A DNA stretch of 64,000 nucleotides, taken from contig WOUQ01000004.1 in the NCBI GenBank assembly GCA_009772925.1, forward strand, positions 166,566 through 230,565. Direction: 5' to 3'. Made by a program: the position numbers and the translations under genes. Under the pieces are notes generated by a model. It was not told the origin of the DNA and ran no database searches. It saw only the letters and a program-made list of their open reading frames with translations. The DNA comes from a bacterium (GTDB lineage: Bacteria > Pseudomonadota > Gammaproteobacteria > Burkholderiales > Thiobacillaceae). Positions 26,947 through 36,759 of this stretch are shown piece after piece; the stretch's first letter is position 1, and each line of letters begins with the position of its first letter.

Positions 26947-28842
26947 ATGCCCCAGATCAGATTGCCCGATGGTTCCGTCCGCGGATTCGATCATCCGGTG
27001 ACCGTCGCCGAGGTCGCCGCCGGCATCGGCGCCGGCCTGGCGCGCGCGGCACTGGCGGGCAAGGTGGACGGCGGGCTGGTGGATACTTCCTTCCGCATCG
27101 ATCGCGACGCGGACCTGGCCATCATCACCGACAGGGATGCGGAGGGCCTCGACCTGATCCGCCATTCCACCGCGCATCTGCTGGCCTACGCGGTGAAGGA
27201 GCTGTTCCCGGAGGCCCAGGTGACCATCGGCCCGGTCATCGAGGACGGCTTCTACTACGACTTTGCCTACAAGCGGCCCTTCACGCCCGAGGATCTGGCG
27301 GCCATCGAGAAGCGCATGGGCGAACTGGCGAAGAAGGACATTCCCGTCTCCCGCGAGGAATGGGATCGGGACCAGGCGGTGAGTTTCTTCAAATCCATCG
27401 GCGAGCACTACAAGGCGGAACTCATCGCCGCGATTCCCGTCGGCCAGACCATCTCGCTGTACCGGGAGGGCGACTTCGTCGACCTCTGCCGCGGGCCCCA
27501 CGTGCCCTCCACCGGCAAGCTCAAGGCCTTCAAGCTGATGAAGCTGGCGGGCGCCTACTGGCGTGGCGATTCGCGCAACGAGATGCTGCAACGGGTGTAT
27601 GGCACCGCCTGGGCCAACAAGGACGACCTGGCCGCCTACCTGCACCGCCTGGAAGAGGCGGAGAAGCGGGACCACCGCCGCCTGGGCAAGCAGCTCAACC
27701 TGTTCCACCTGCAGGAAGAGTCGCCAGGCATGGTGTTCTGGCATCCGCACGGCTGGGTGCTGTGGCAGGAAATCGAGCAGTACATGCGGCGCAAGTTCAT
27801 CGAGCATGGTTACCTGGAAGTGAAGACCCCCACCATCATGGACCACACGTTGTGGGAGAAGTCCGGCCACTGGGACAACTACCGGGAGAACATGTTCGTC
27901 ACCGCCTCGGAGAACCGGGACTACGCGGTGAAGCCGATGAACTGCCCGGGCCACATCCAAATCTTCAACAACGGCTTGCGCTCCTATCGGGATCTGCCCA
28001 TGCGCATCGCGGAGTTCGGTTCCTGCCACCGCAACGAACCCTCCGGCGCCCTGCACGGGTTGATGCGGGTGCGCGCCTTCACCCAGGACGACGCCCACAT
28101 CTTCTGTTCCGAAGGGCAGATCCAGTCGGAGGTGTCGGCTTTCATCAAGATGCTCCAGGACGTCTACGCCGATTTCGGCTTCCACGACGTGTTGGTCAAG
28201 TTGTCCACCCGGCCCGAGAAACGGGTGGGCTCCGACGAGAGCTGGGATCGGGCCGAGACCGACCTGGCCGCCGCCCTCGACCAGAACGGTCTGAAGTACG
28301 ACCTGCAACCCGGCGAAGGCGCCTTCTATGGCCCGAAGATCGAGTTCACCCTGAAGGATTCCCTGGGCCGCCTGTGGCAGGTGGGCACCATCCAGCTCGA
28401 CTTCAACCTGCCGGTGCGCCTGGGTGCCGAGTTCGTCGACGAGGACAACACCCGCAAGCCGCCGGTCATGCTGCATCGGGCCATCCTGGGCTCCATGGAG
28501 CGTTTCATCGGCATCCTCATCGAGCACTACGCCGGGAATTTCCCCACCTGGCTGGCGCCGGTGCAGGCCGTGGTCATGAACATTACCGACGCCCAGGCCG
28601 AATACGCGAAAGAGGTCACGCAAGCCCTTAAGAAACAAGGCTTCCGCGTGGTTTCGGACTTGAGGAACGAGAAGATTACCTATAAAATCCGCGAGCACTC
28701 CATGCAGCGCGTGCCGTTCCAGGTGGTCGTCGGTGATAAGGAACGCCAGGAAAACAAGCTGGCGATCCGCAAGCGCGGCGGCGAGGACCTGGGCCAGATG
28801 GACTTGCAAGCCTTCGTGGCCAAACTGCGGGAGAGCGAGTGA
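26947..28842 (+). CDS. thrS: Threonyl-tRNA synthetase
   Basis: A 631-residue class II enzyme. N-terminal TGS domain ([17 protein letters not shown]), editing domain with HSTAHLL and the HxxxH zinc site, catalytic core with [10 protein letters not shown] and the motif 2 region [26 protein letters not shown], and a C-terminal anticodon-binding domain. It opens the classic translation cluster thrS-infC-rpmI-rplT-pheST-ihfA. The ATG at 26947 has GGAG upstream. Confidence 0.97.
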   Translation: MPQIRLPDGSVRGFDHPVTVAEVAAGIGAGLARAALAGKVDGGLVDTSFRIDRDADLAIITDRDAEGLDLIRHSTAHLLAYAVKELFPEAQVTIGPVIEDGFYYDFAYKRPFTPEDLAAIEKRMGELAKKDIPVSREEWDRDQAVSFFKSIGEHYKAELIAAIPVGQTISLYREGDFVDLCRGPHVPSTGKLKAFKLMKLAGAYWRGDSRNEMLQRVYGTAWANKDDLAAYLHRLEEAEKRDHRRLGKQLNLFHLQEESPGMVFWHPHGWVLWQEIEQYMRRKFIEHGYLEVKTPTIMDHTLWEKSGHWDNYRENMFVTASENRDYAVKPMNCPGHIQIFNNGLRSYRDLPMRIAEFGSCHRNEPSGALHGLMRVRAFTQDDAHIFCSEGQIQSEVSAFIKMLQDVYADFGFHDVLVKLSTRPEKRVGSDESWDRAETDLAAALDQNGLKYDLQPGEGAFYGPKIEFTLKDSLGRLWQVGTIQLDFNLPVRLGAEFVDEDNTRKPPVMLHRAILGSMERFIGILIEHYAGNFPTWLAPVQAVVMNITDAQAEYAKEVTQALKKQGFRVVSDLRNEKITYKIREHSMQRVPFQVVVGDKERQENKLAIRKRGGEDLGQMDLQAFVAKLRESE

Positions 28843-28848
28843 ACAACC

Positions 28849-28885
28849 CGAGGAGCCGATGCAGCTGATCGGCTCCTCGTTTTTT
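28849..28885 (+). terminator. Terminator/attenuator between thrS and infC
   Basis: A 12-bp perfect stem (CGAGGAGCCGAT and complement), 7-nt loop, then TTTTTT. The infC ribosome binding site AAGGGG begins one base after the T-tract, so the hairpin could control how much transcription passes from thrS into infC. Confidence 0.88.
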
Positions 28886-28898
28886 CAAGGGGCTTGAG

Positions 28899-29420
28899 AT
28901 AGCACAGGACAAGGACACACGGATCAATGGCGAAATCGACGTTTCGCCGGTCCGACTGGTAGGCGCGGACAGTGAGCAGTTGGGTATCGTCAGTCTGCGG
29001 GAAGCGTTGGCCAAGGCCGAAGAGGCCGAACTGGATCTGGTGGAGATTGCCCCACAGGCCCAGCCTCCGGTATGCCGGATCATGGATTACGGCAAGTTCA
29101 GGTACCAGGAGAGCAAGAAGCAGCACGAGGCCAAGCTCAAGCAGAAGCAGATCCAGGTCAAGGAAGTGAAATTCCGGCCGGGTACCGATGAAAACGACTA
29201 CCAGGTCAAGCTGCGCAACCTGATCCGCTTCCTCGGAGAGGGTGACAAGGCGAAAGTGACCTTGCGCTTCCGGGGCCGGGAAATGGCCCACCAGGAGTTC
29301 GGCCTGGACTTGTTGAAGCGGGTGGAAAGCGATCTGACCGAATGGGGTTTGGTCGAGCAGTTCCCCAAGCTGGAAGGGCGCCAGATGATCATGGTGCTGG
29401 CCCCCAAAAAGAAAAAGTGA
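28899..29420 (+). CDS. infC: Translation initiation factor IF-3 (AUA start)
   Basis: A 173-residue initiation factor with N-domain ([25 protein letters not shown]), linker ([16 protein letters not shown]) and C-domain ([25 protein letters not shown]). The track begins at an internal TTG (28980), but the family N-terminus is encoded upstream in the same frame, giving [10 protein letters not shown]. The only suitable initiator is ATA at 28899, with AAGGGG 6 bp before it. IF-3 genes elsewhere start at AUU or another rare codon as the basis of autoregulation, so AUA fits. Confidence 0.9.
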   Translation: MAQDKDTRINGEIDVSPVRLVGADSEQLGIVSLREALAKAEEAELDLVEIAPQAQPPVCRIMDYGKFRYQESKKQHEAKLKQKQIQVKEVKFRPGTDENDYQVKLRNLIRFLGEGDKAKVTLRFRGREMAHQEFGLDLLKRVESDLTEWGLVEQFPKLEGRQMIMVLAPKKKK

Positions 29421-29592
29421 TCCGGCATTAGCCGGGTCATCCCGCGCATACCCTAAGGGGCATGAAGGCGGGGATCCAAAGTTTCACGAGGCGGGCGCGG
29501 GCCTCGCAAAAATCCGCGCCGACAAGTGCCGTGTGGCTGGTCAAGCGTTCCCGGTGGGAACCGCCAGGCGGCATCGAAAAATTGGAGCCAAC
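29421..29592 (+). promoter_or_regulatory. Leader region before rpmI (possible L20 control site)
   Basis: A 172-bp gap within the infC-rpmI-rplT cluster with small hairpins (CCGGCATTAGCCGG at 29422; GTTCCCGGTGGGAAC near 29546). In enteric bacteria L20 represses this mRNA through a leader structure in the equivalent place; whether these hairpins do so here is not shown. Confidence 0.4.
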
Positions 29593-29790
29593 ATGCCCAA
29601 GATGAAGACCAAGAGCGGAGCCGCCAAGCGCTTCCGCGTGCGAGGCAGCGGCAGCATCAAGCGGTCCTCCGCCTACATGCGCCACATCCTCACCAAGAAG
29701 ACCACCAAGCGCAAGCGCCACCTGCGCGGGATGTCCGACGTGAATCCTTCCGACATCGGTCACGTGCGTGACATGATGCCCTACGCCTAA
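29593..29790 (+). CDS. rpmI: Ribosomal protein L35
   Basis: A 65-residue, highly basic protein of the large subunit: [20 protein letters not shown], then [15 protein letters not shown]. The start is ATG at 29593 with TTGGAG upstream; the track ORF runs further upstream only because the frame is open. rplT follows after 14 bp. Confidence 0.97.
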   Translation: MPKMKTKSGAAKRFRVRGSGSIKRSSAYMRHILTKKTTKRKRHLRGMSDVNPSDIGHVRDMMPYA

Positions 29791-29804
29791 GAAAGGAGAC
29801 CGTC

Positions 29805-30170
29805 ATGCCTCGCGTCAAACGTGGTGTAACCGCCCACGCCAGCCACAAGAAGGTCCTGGACGCCGCCAAGGGCTTCCGCGGCCGCCGCAAGAACGTCTTC
29901 CGCATCGCCAACGAGGCGGTCATGAAGGCCGGCCAGTATGCCTACCGCGACCGTCGTCAGCGCAAGCGCCAGTTCCGCCAACTGTGGATCGCCCGGATCA
30001 ACGCCGCCGTGCGCGCGCTGGAGTTGGACATGACCTACAGCGTGTTCATGAACGGCCTGAAGAAGGCCAACATCGACATCGACCGCAAGGTGCTGTCCGA
30101 CATGGCCATCTTCGATCAGCCCGCGTTCGCCAAGATCGCCGAGCAGGCCAAGGCCAGCCTGGGGGCGTAA
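29805..30170 (+). CDS. rplT: Ribosomal protein L20
   Basis: A 121-residue large-subunit protein: [23 protein letters not shown] at the N-terminus and [20 protein letters not shown] at the C-terminus. It is a 50S assembly protein and the usual repressor of its own operon. RBS AGGAGA is upstream. A terminator-like hairpin follows at 30191. Confidence 0.98.
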   Translation: MPRVKRGVTAHASHKKVLDAAKGFRGRRKNVFRIANEAVMKAGQYAYRDRRQRKRQFRQLWIARINAAVRALELDMTYSVFMNGLKKANIDIDRKVLSDMAIFDQPAFAKIAEQAKASLGA

Positions 30171-30190
30171 GCCATCCCGGACTGCACCGG

Positions 30191-30217
30191 GGGAGGCCTG
30201 CGAGGGCCTCCCTTTTT
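30191..30217 (+). terminator. Terminator/attenuator between rplT and pheS
   Basis: GGGAGGCC-TGCGAG-GGCCTCCC then TTTTTCTTTTTC. pheS begins 26 bp later, so it may end the ribosomal transcript or attenuate pheST. No Phe-rich leader peptide was seen. Confidence 0.85.
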
Positions 30218-30227
30218 CTTTTTCTGA

Positions 30228-31259
<1,032 letters not shown>

Positions 31260-31271
31260 GGAATCTCGACC

Positions 31272-33629
31272 ATGCAATTTTCCGAAGCCTGGCTGAAAAG
31301 CCTCGTCGATCCCAAGCTGCCCACCGACCAGCTGGGCCATCTGCTCACCATGGCCGGCCTCGAAGTGGAGGCCCTGGAGCCCGCCGCGCCCGCCTTCACC
31401 CGGGTGGTGGTGGCGGAAATTCTCAGCGCCGAGAAGCATCCCAACGCCGACCGCCTGCAGGTCTGCCAGGTCAACGTGGGCGAAGCCGCGCCCCTGACCA
31501 TCGTCTGTGGTGCCCCCAACGCCCGCGCCGGCCTGAAGACCGCCTGTGCCCTGGTGGGCGCCCAACTGCCCGGTGATTTCCAGATCAAGCAGGCCAAGGT
31601 CCGCAACGTGGAGTCCTTCGGCATGCTCTGCTCGGCCAAGGAGCTGGGCCTGTCCGCCGATGCCGCCGGCATCATGGAACTGCCCGCCGACGCGCCCGTG
31701 GGTGTTGCCCTGCGCGACTGGCTGGACCTGGACGACCATCTCATCACCCTCAAGCTCACCCCCAACCGGGGCGATTGCCTGTCGGTGCTGGGTATCGCCC
31801 GGGAAGTGGCGGCCCTTACCGGCACCGCTCTGGAAGGCGTGGATTGTTCCGCCGTCGCTGCCCAAGTGGCCGACACTTATCCCGTGGTCATCGAGCACGA
31901 AGCCGGTTGCCCCCGTTATGTCGGCCGGGTGATCCGGGGCATCGACCCCAAGGCCGCCAGCCCCGCCTGGATGGTGCGGCGCCTGGAGCGTTCCGGCCTG
32001 CGCGCCATCCACCCGGTGGTGGACGTGACCAACTACGTGCTGCTGGAACTGGGCCAGCCCATGCACGGCTTCGACCTGGCCCGGCTACGGGGCCCCATCC
32101 GCGCCCGCCTGGCCCGTTCCGGTGACAAGCTCGAACTGCTCAATGGCGAGGTCATGGAGCCGGCCGCTGACGCCCTGCTCATCGCCGACGACAGCGGTCC
32201 CCTGGCCCTGGCGGGCATCATGGGCGGCGTGGGCAGCGGGGTGACTGAGGCCACCGTCGATGTGTTCCTGGAGGCCGCCCACTTCACGCCCGACGCCATT
32301 GCCGGCCGCGCCCGCCGCCACGGCCTGTCCACCGATTCCTCGCACCGCTTCGAGCGCGGCGTGGACCCGGAACTGCCGCGCTTCGCCATGCAGCGGGCCA
32401 CCCGTCTGATCCTGGAGATCTGCGGCGGCCAGTGCGGCCCCCTGGTGGAAAGCGGTCCCGGCACCGCCGCGAAGGCTCCTGTGGATTTCCGTCCCGCCCG
32501 CGCCCGCAAGATCCTGGGCTTCGATCTGGATGACGGCGCCATGCTTGGCATCCTCGCCCGCCTGGGCATGAGCATCGGCACCGAAGGCGCCAGCGTCCGC
32601 GTCCAGGCCCCCAGCCACCGCTTCGATATCAGCCGCGAAGTCGATCTCATCGAAGAGGTCGCCCGCGTTCACGGCTACGACGCCATCCCCGCCATCGCGC
32701 TGCGCGGCGATCACGCCATGCTGCCGGCGGGGGAGGGCGCGCGCTCCGTTGCCGAGATTAAAAAGCTATTGGTGGCAAGGGGTTATCAGGAAAACATTAC
32801 CTATAGCTTCACTTCCGAGGAACTGGATCGGGACTTCCGTTCCCAGGGCGAGATCCTGCCCCTGCTGAACCCCATCGCCAGCCAGATGGGCGTCATGCGC
32901 GGCAGCCTGCTGGGCGGCCTGGTGCAATCCCTGCGCCACAACCTGAACCACGGCCAGGAACGCCTGCGCATCTTCGAGGCCGGTCGCGCCTTCATCAGCG
33001 CCGGCGCCGAGGACCAGCCCCAACGTATCGCCGCCCTGGCCTTCGGCGCCTGCCGCCCCGAGCAATGGGGCGAGAAGGCCCGGCCGGTGGATTTCTTCGA
33101 TCTGCGCGCCGACCTCGATGCCATGCTGCATCCGCGTGCCGTCGAATACCGACCCGCAGCCCATCCCTCCCTGCATCCTGGCCAGTCCGCCGAGGTGTGG
33201 CTGGATGGCGCCGCCATCGGCTGGATCGGCAGCCTGCATCCCAGGTTGACGCAGAAATACGGCTTCGCCAAGGCGCCGATGTTGTTCGAGATCGACTTGC
33301 AGCCCTTGCTCGAACAGGGCGCCCCTCGCTATCAGGGGCTGGCGCGTTTCCCCGCGGTGCGCCGGGATTTGGCCGTGCTGGTGGATGCCGCCTTGTCTTT
33401 GGGCGATATCGAGGCCGCGGTCCGCGACGCGAAGCCGGCCCTGGTGGCGGACTTTGCCTGCTTCGATGTGTACCAGGGGCAGGGTGTGGAGCATGGCAAA
33501 AAAAGCCTTGCTTTCAAGATGTTGTTGCAACATACTGAGAAAACGCTTACAGATTCCGAGATCGAGGCCGCCGTGGCGGGTGTCTTGGAGTTGCTGGCAC
33601 TACGTTTCAACGCAACGCTACGTGGTTAA
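31272..33629 (+). CDS. pheT: Phenylalanyl-tRNA synthetase beta chain
   Basis: A 785-residue subunit. N-terminal tRNA-binding EMAP-like domain (about 40-150), B3/B4 editing domain, B5 domain, a degenerate class II core and a C-terminal ferredoxin-fold anticodon-binding domain (YQGLARFPAVRRDLAVLVD). The length is normal. Confidence 0.97.
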   Translation: MQFSEAWLKSLVDPKLPTDQLGHLLTMAGLEVEALEPAAPAFTRVVVAEILSAEKHPNADRLQVCQVNVGEAAPLTIVCGAPNARAGLKTACALVGAQLPGDFQIKQAKVRNVESFGMLCSAKELGLSADAAGIMELPADAPVGVALRDWLDLDDHLITLKLTPNRGDCLSVLGIAREVAALTGTALEGVDCSAVAAQVADTYPVVIEHEAGCPRYVGRVIRGIDPKAASPAWMVRRLERSGLRAIHPVVDVTNYVLLELGQPMHGFDLARLRGPIRARLARSGDKLELLNGEVMEPAADALLIADDSGPLALAGIMGGVGSGVTEATVDVFLEAAHFTPDAIAGRARRHGLSTDSSHRFERGVDPELPRFAMQRATRLILEICGGQCGPLVESGPGTAAKAPVDFRPARARKILGFDLDDGAMLGILARLGMSIGTEGASVRVQAPSHRFDISREVDLIEEVARVHGYDAIPAIALRGDHAMLPAGEGARSVAEIKKLLVARGYQENITYSFTSEELDRDFRSQGEILPLLNPIASQMGVMRGSLLGGLVQSLRHNLNHGQERLRIFEAGRAFISAGAEDQPQRIAALAFGACRPEQWGEKARPVDFFDLRADLDAMLHPRAVEYRPAAHPSLHPGQSAEVWLDGAAIGWIGSLHPRLTQKYGFAKAPMLFEIDLQPLLEQGAPRYQGLARFPAVRRDLAVLVDAALSLGDIEAAVRDAKPALVADFACFDVYQGQGVEHGKKSLAFKMLLQHTEKTLTDSEIEAAVAGVLELLALRFNATLRG

Positions 33630-33644
33630 GGGAGCAAGACCTGC

Positions 33645-33953
33645 ATGACCCTGACGAAGGCAGAACTGGCCAACCTGTTGTTCGAAAAGGTCGGCCTCAA
33701 TAAAAGAGAAGCCAAGGACATGGTGGAGACCTTTTTCGAGGAAGTCCGCACGGCCCTGGAGAACGGCGACAGCGTCAAGCTGTCCGGTTTCGGCAACTTC
33801 CAGTTGCGCGAGAAGCCTCCGCGGCCCGGTCGCAACCCCAAGACCGGCGAGGAAATGCCCATCACGGCGCGCCGTGTCGTCACCTTCCATGCCAGCCAGA
33901 AACTGAAGGATATGGTGGAAGAGGCTCATGTCGGACCCGCTGCCCGCAACTGA
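33645..33953 (+). CDS. ihfA: Integration host factor alpha subunit
   Basis: A 102-residue DNA-bending protein: [34 protein letters not shown] and the DNA-arm region [25 protein letters not shown]. It is the usual downstream neighbour of pheT. It overlaps the following merR gene by 26 bp. IHF would also bend DNA for the sigma-54 flagellin promoter and for the integrase of the nearby element (inference). Confidence 0.97.
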   Translation: MTLTKAELANLLFEKVGLNKREAKDMVETFFEEVRTALENGDSVKLSGFGNFQLREKPPRPGRNPKTGEEMPITARRVVTFHASQKLKDMVEEAHVGPAARN

Positions 33954-34296
33954 ACTTCCGCCGATCCCGCCGAAACGCTATTTCACCATCGGCGAAGTGA
34001 GCGAACTGTGCGGTGTGAAACCGCATGTCCTGCGCTATTGGGAACAGGAATTCAACCAGCTCAAGCCGGTGAAACGGCGCGGCAACCGGCGCTACTACCA
34101 GCATCACGAGGTGATGCTCATCCGCCGCATCCGCGAACTGCTCTATGAGCAGGGCTTCACCATCAGCGGTGCCCGCAACCGGTTGCTGAGCGAGGGGGGC
34201 GAATCCGCCCTTGCCGCGGTCGAGGAGGCGGAAAGCGTTGATCTGGCTTCGATCAAGAAGGAATTGGCCGAGATCATCGGCATTCTGAAAAGCTGA
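33928..34296 (+). CDS. MerR-family regulator
   Basis: A 122-residue regulator. The N-terminal MerR helix-turn-helix reads [25 protein letters not shown], with the wing KRRGNRRYY, followed by a helix [19 protein letters not shown]. It lacks an effector domain with cysteines. It is the conserved short MerR gene found after ihfA in many proteobacteria; its targets are unknown. Confidence 0.93.
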   Translation: MSDPLPATELPPIPPKRYFTIGEVSELCGVKPHVLRYWEQEFNQLKPVKRRGNRRYYQHHEVMLIRRIRELLYEQGFTISGARNRLLSEGGESALAAVEEAESVDLASIKKELAEIIGILKS

Positions 34297-34338
34297 GGGC
34301 CAAGCCGGCCTACTGACGGAAACTTCCACACAACTGGC

Positions 34339-34389
34339 GTGCAAATCCATGGATTTGCACGGGATTTTCGCGTATCGCGCGTTTTTTTT
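34339..34389 (+). terminator. Terminator of the pheT-ihfA-merR transcript
   Basis: A 22-bp perfect palindrome GTGCAAATCCATGGATTTGC-AC (34339-34360), then a second small CGCG stem and eight T (34382-34389). The T-run follows the second hairpin. Confidence 0.7.
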
Positions 34390-34398
34390 CGGGCGGTG

Positions 34399-34427
34399 TT
34401 TACCGATCCTCCCCGACCCCCTATAAT
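34399..34427 (+). promoter_or_regulatory. Sigma-70 promoter of tRNA-Pro
   Basis: TTTACC, 17 bp, TATAAT, placed 10 bp before the tRNA 5' end. Confidence 0.8.
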
Positions 34428-34437
34428 GCGCGGCGTT

Positions 34438-34514
34438 CGGGGCGTAGCGCAGCCTGGTAGCGCACCTGCATGGGGTGCAGGGGGTCGGAAGTTCGAATCT
34501 TCTCGCCCCGACCA
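34438..34514 (+). tRNA. tRNA-Pro (GGG), integration site
   Basis: A 77-nt cloverleaf with encoded CCA. Acceptor CGGGGCG pairs with CGCCCCG, anticodon loop ATGGGGT gives GGG, and the T-arm is GTTCGAATC. Its 3' 48 bp are repeated at 48276-48323, so it served as the attachment site of the 13.8-kb element and remains intact. Confidence 0.96.
34467..34514. repeat. attL direct repeat (within tRNA-Pro)
   Basis: 48 bp beginning TGCATGGGGTGCAGG and ending CTCGCCCCGACCA. It differs from the right copy only at positions 16-17 (GG here, TT at the right end). Confidence 0.92.
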
Positions 34515-34550
34515 AATAAATCAAAGACTTACCAGAAAGTCGGACCAAGA

Positions 34551-34577
34551 AAGCCAGCCTTCCCAGCTGGCTTTTTT
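34551..34577 (+). terminator. Terminator after tRNA-Pro
   Basis: AAGCCAGC, 7-nt loop, GCTGGCTT, then T-tract. It lies inside the element, so the element supplies the terminator for the host tRNA. Confidence 0.85.
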
Positions 34578-34582
34578 CATTT

Positions 34583-34604
34583 CTGTAGCCAACCTGTAGC
34601 CAAA
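34583..34604. repeat. Left integrase arm-type repeats
   Basis: Two tandem copies of CTGTAGCCAA with an 11-bp period, about 70 bp inside attL. The same pair with the same spacing and orientation is at 48128-48149 near attR. This is the expected layout of arm-binding sites of a lambda-type integrase. Confidence 0.8.
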
Positions 34605-34643
34605 GCCGATTCCCTAGGGGGGTGGTGGCACAGACGAAAAAAA

Positions 34644-34664
34644 ACAGCCCCGAAGCGGGGCTGT
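34644..34664 (-). terminator. Terminator for the element's leftward operon
   Basis: Read on the minus strand: ACAGCCCCG-CTT-CGGGGCTGT followed by a T-tract (the plus strand shows A at 34637-34644). A second hairpin TGCCCGGC-N5-GCCGGGCA (34668-34688) precedes it. Both lie downstream of the last element gene. Confidence 0.85.
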
Positions 34665-34745
34665 GAATGCCCGGCTATGCGCCGGGCAGGGAGGTCGGGG
34701 AAAGCTACCCCATAGGCAGCACCGAATAAATCGCTTGTAGGGCCC

Positions 34746-35558
34746 CTACGCAGCTTCGGCGTCGGTTTCCAGCTGGCTTGCCTTGCTGATGTTGCCGAAT
34801 TCGTCCCTGATGATGCTGGTCTCCGTCCGGCGCGGCGGCAGGCTCACGGTGACGGCAGCCGGGGGGGTGTTGATCGTGGCCTCAAGCGTGACGGGGGTGG
34901 GCTCGACCACGATCTTGTTCTCGACCACGATCTGCTGCGGCGCCGGGGGCGCGGCCTCCTCGCGCTTCGGGGGGTGGTCCAGGAAATAGCGCAGCGCCGC
35001 CTCCAGGCGGGCCTGGAGCAGGCGCAGGGCCGGCAGGACGCGGTCGGTGAGTCCCGCCCTGGTCGCCTTGGACTGGGTCTGCCAGTCGTTGATGAGGGTG
35101 ATCTGCTTGTCGAAGGACTGGAGCACCTTCTCGGTTCCGTAGCTTGGCTTCCGCGCCATGGAGCTTTCAGTATTGCCCCGCTGCCGGCGCAGATTCAGCA
35201 GCCGCTCGGCCTGCTCGTTTCCCATGCGATCGATGTTGGCCAGGTCCTTCTCCACGGCGGCGATCTCCTTGCGAATCCAGCCCATCAGCTGGGCCTGGAC
35301 GGGGTAGCCGTCGCGCACGATGCTGGCCTGATATTGCACGGTGCCGAGCCAGCCGAGTTCGATCAGGCGCACCTGAATGCCGTCATCGGCGGCCTTGACC
35401 AAGGCGTCCCGGTAGGCGGCCTGGTCGAAGGCGACGGGGGGGAATACGGCGGGGCCGGCAGGTTGAACAGCAGCGGCTTTGGCGGGCTTGCTGGCGCGGG
35501 TCTTTTCAGGGGCGGGCCTCGCGGCGCGGGGCTGTACGGGTCTCGATTGCATGGGCAT
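34746..35558 (-). CDS. Element protein of unknown function (270 aa)
   Basis: No family recognised. Start ATG at 35558 with AAAGGA upstream; the longer track ORF adds an arginine/proline-rich shadow. N-terminal Pro/Ala-rich basic region (1-40), a helical middle (about 80-200), then a Pro-rich, beta-like tail ending RRTETSIIRDEFGNISKASQ, a pattern reminiscent of the C-termini of some phage structural or portal-associated proteins. It is the last gene of the element, before a strong terminator. A virion role is possible but unproven. Confidence 0.6.
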   Translation of the reverse strand: MPMQSRPVQPRAARPAPEKTRASKPAKAAAVQPAGPAVFPPVAFDQAAYRDALVKAADDGIQVRLIELGWLGTVQYQASIVRDGYPVQAQLMGWIRKEIAAVEKDLANIDRMGNEQAERLLNLRRQRGNTESSMARKPSYGTEKVLQSFDKQITLINDWQTQSKATRAGLTDRVLPALRLLQARLEAALRYFLDHPPKREEAAPPAPQQIVVENKIVVEPTPVTLEATINTPPAAVTVSLPPRRTETSIIRDEFGNISKASQLETDAEAA

Positions 35559-35569
35559 GGCACGTCCTT

Positions 35570-36097
35570 TCAGGAAGTGAGGGCCCCGCCGCAGTGCGGG
35601 CAGCGGGGGCCGGGGGTGGTTTCGGTGGGGTCGTGGTCGACCAGGTCCTCCAGGCGCACGATGTGCCCGGTGCGGATGTCGGCGACGCCGTTGCTGGCGA
35701 TCACCATGTGGCGCAACACCATGCAGCCCACCGCGGCCAGCTGGCTGTCCAGGGTATCCGCGGCCTCGCGGTCCTCCGGGCTGGGGGTGGGGTCGCCGTT
35801 CGGGTGGCAGTGCGCGAAGACCGCATGGCAGGCGCCATGCAGGGCTGCACGGCGGGCCGGCAGGTACTTGTCGTACACCAGGCCGTGAAGGCCGCCCACA
35901 GACAGTTCCTCGACTTCGATCAGCCGACAGTCGCGGTCCAGGAAGTAGCCCAGCAGCCGCTCCACCTCGGAATCGTGCAGCTGCAGCATGGCTGCGGCGA
36001 TCACGCGGCCGGTATCGGTGTAGTCCGGCATCCCATCGCGCCGCAGCTGGCGGATGGCGGCCTGCAGGCCGGCCTGGATGGTGGCGGCCTCGTTCAT
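35570..36097 (-). CDS. JAMM/RadC-like metalloprotease-fold protein
   Basis: A 175-residue protein. It contains a full JAMM motif H-x-H-x7-S-x2-D in HCHPNGDPTPSPED, followed by LAAVGCMVLRHMVIASNG, as in RadC/DUF2466 proteins. A small C-terminal CPHCGGAL suggests half a zinc ribbon. The start is ATG at 36097, overlapping the upstream stop (ATGA). RadC-like genes are common on mobile elements, and phage tail assembly proteins can also have JAMM domains; which applies here is unclear. Confidence 0.85.
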   Translation of the reverse strand: MNEAATIQAGLQAAIRQLRRDGMPDYTDTGRVIAAAMLQLHDSEVERLLGYFLDRDCRLIEVEELSVGGLHGLVYDKYLPARRAALHGACHAVFAHCHPNGDPTPSPEDREAADTLDSQLAAVGCMVLRHMVIASNGVADIRTGHIVRLEDLVDHDPTETTPGPRCPHCGGALTS

Positions 36098-36747
36098 TCG
36101 GCCGTCCAACCGCCGGATTCCTGGCGATGGATGCCGGCACCGGCCATCAGGCTGGTGACGCGCTCGCGCAGCTGCACCGGGTCCAGGGCGGACAGGCGCA
36201 GTCGGGTGAGCCCGTCCAAGGCCCGCTCCAGGGCGGTGGCCTCGGCGGTCAGGTCGCGCAATTCGGCCTGCGCCTTGGCGACCTCCTCCCGGGGCGGCGG
36301 CGACGCCCACCAGTTCCCGGGCTGCGCCCCCATCTCGGCCAGGCGCAGGCGGGCCTCGGCGATGTCCGGCGCGAGCCCGCGCAGGCCGCTGTCGACCAGG
36401 CCGATGGCGGTTTCCAGATCGGTCTCGCCCAGGTCCGGGTCGGTGACCAGACGGGTGAGCAGGTTGGACTCGCGGCCACGGGCCTGGGCGATCTGACCCT
36501 GGGCTTGCCACAGGGCGGCGTTGGCGGCCTCCAGGGCCTGCTGGCAGGTCTTGACCTTGGCCTCCAGGGCGGGGACGGTCTTCTCGGCCTTGGCGGCGTC
36601 GGCGATGGCCGAGTGGGCGCCGGAGATCAGTTCCTGGCGCAGCCTGGCCTTGGCGGCCTGTTCCTGCGCGGCTTGCTCGGCCACCATGGACTGGAATCCA
36701 GGTAGTTTCTCAACGAACTTGGCGATGTCGGCTTGGGTGATCTGCAT
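36094..36747 (-). CDS. Coiled-coil element protein (217 aa)
   Basis: No family recognised. Residues about 15-105 form a long helical, Ala/Glu/Lys/Gln-rich segment with heptad character (PALEAKVKTCQQALEAANAAL), and a second coiled coil covers about 155-185. No signal or membrane segment. It lies directly after terL and is coupled to the JAMM gene. Its position after the terminase, where a portal or scaffold would be expected in a phage, is notable, but nothing in the sequence shows such a function. Confidence 0.65.
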   Translation of the reverse strand: MQITQADIAKFVEKLPGFQSMVAEQAAQEQAAKARLRQELISGAHSAIADAAKAEKTVPALEAKVKTCQQALEAANAALWQAQGQIAQARGRESNLLTRLVTDPDLGETDLETAIGLVDSGLRGLAPDIAEARLRLAEMGAQPGNWWASPPPREEVAKAQAELRDLTAEATALERALDGLTRLRLSALDPVQLRERVTSLMAGAGIHRQESGGWTAE

Positions 36748-36759
36748 GATTCTTTCCTT

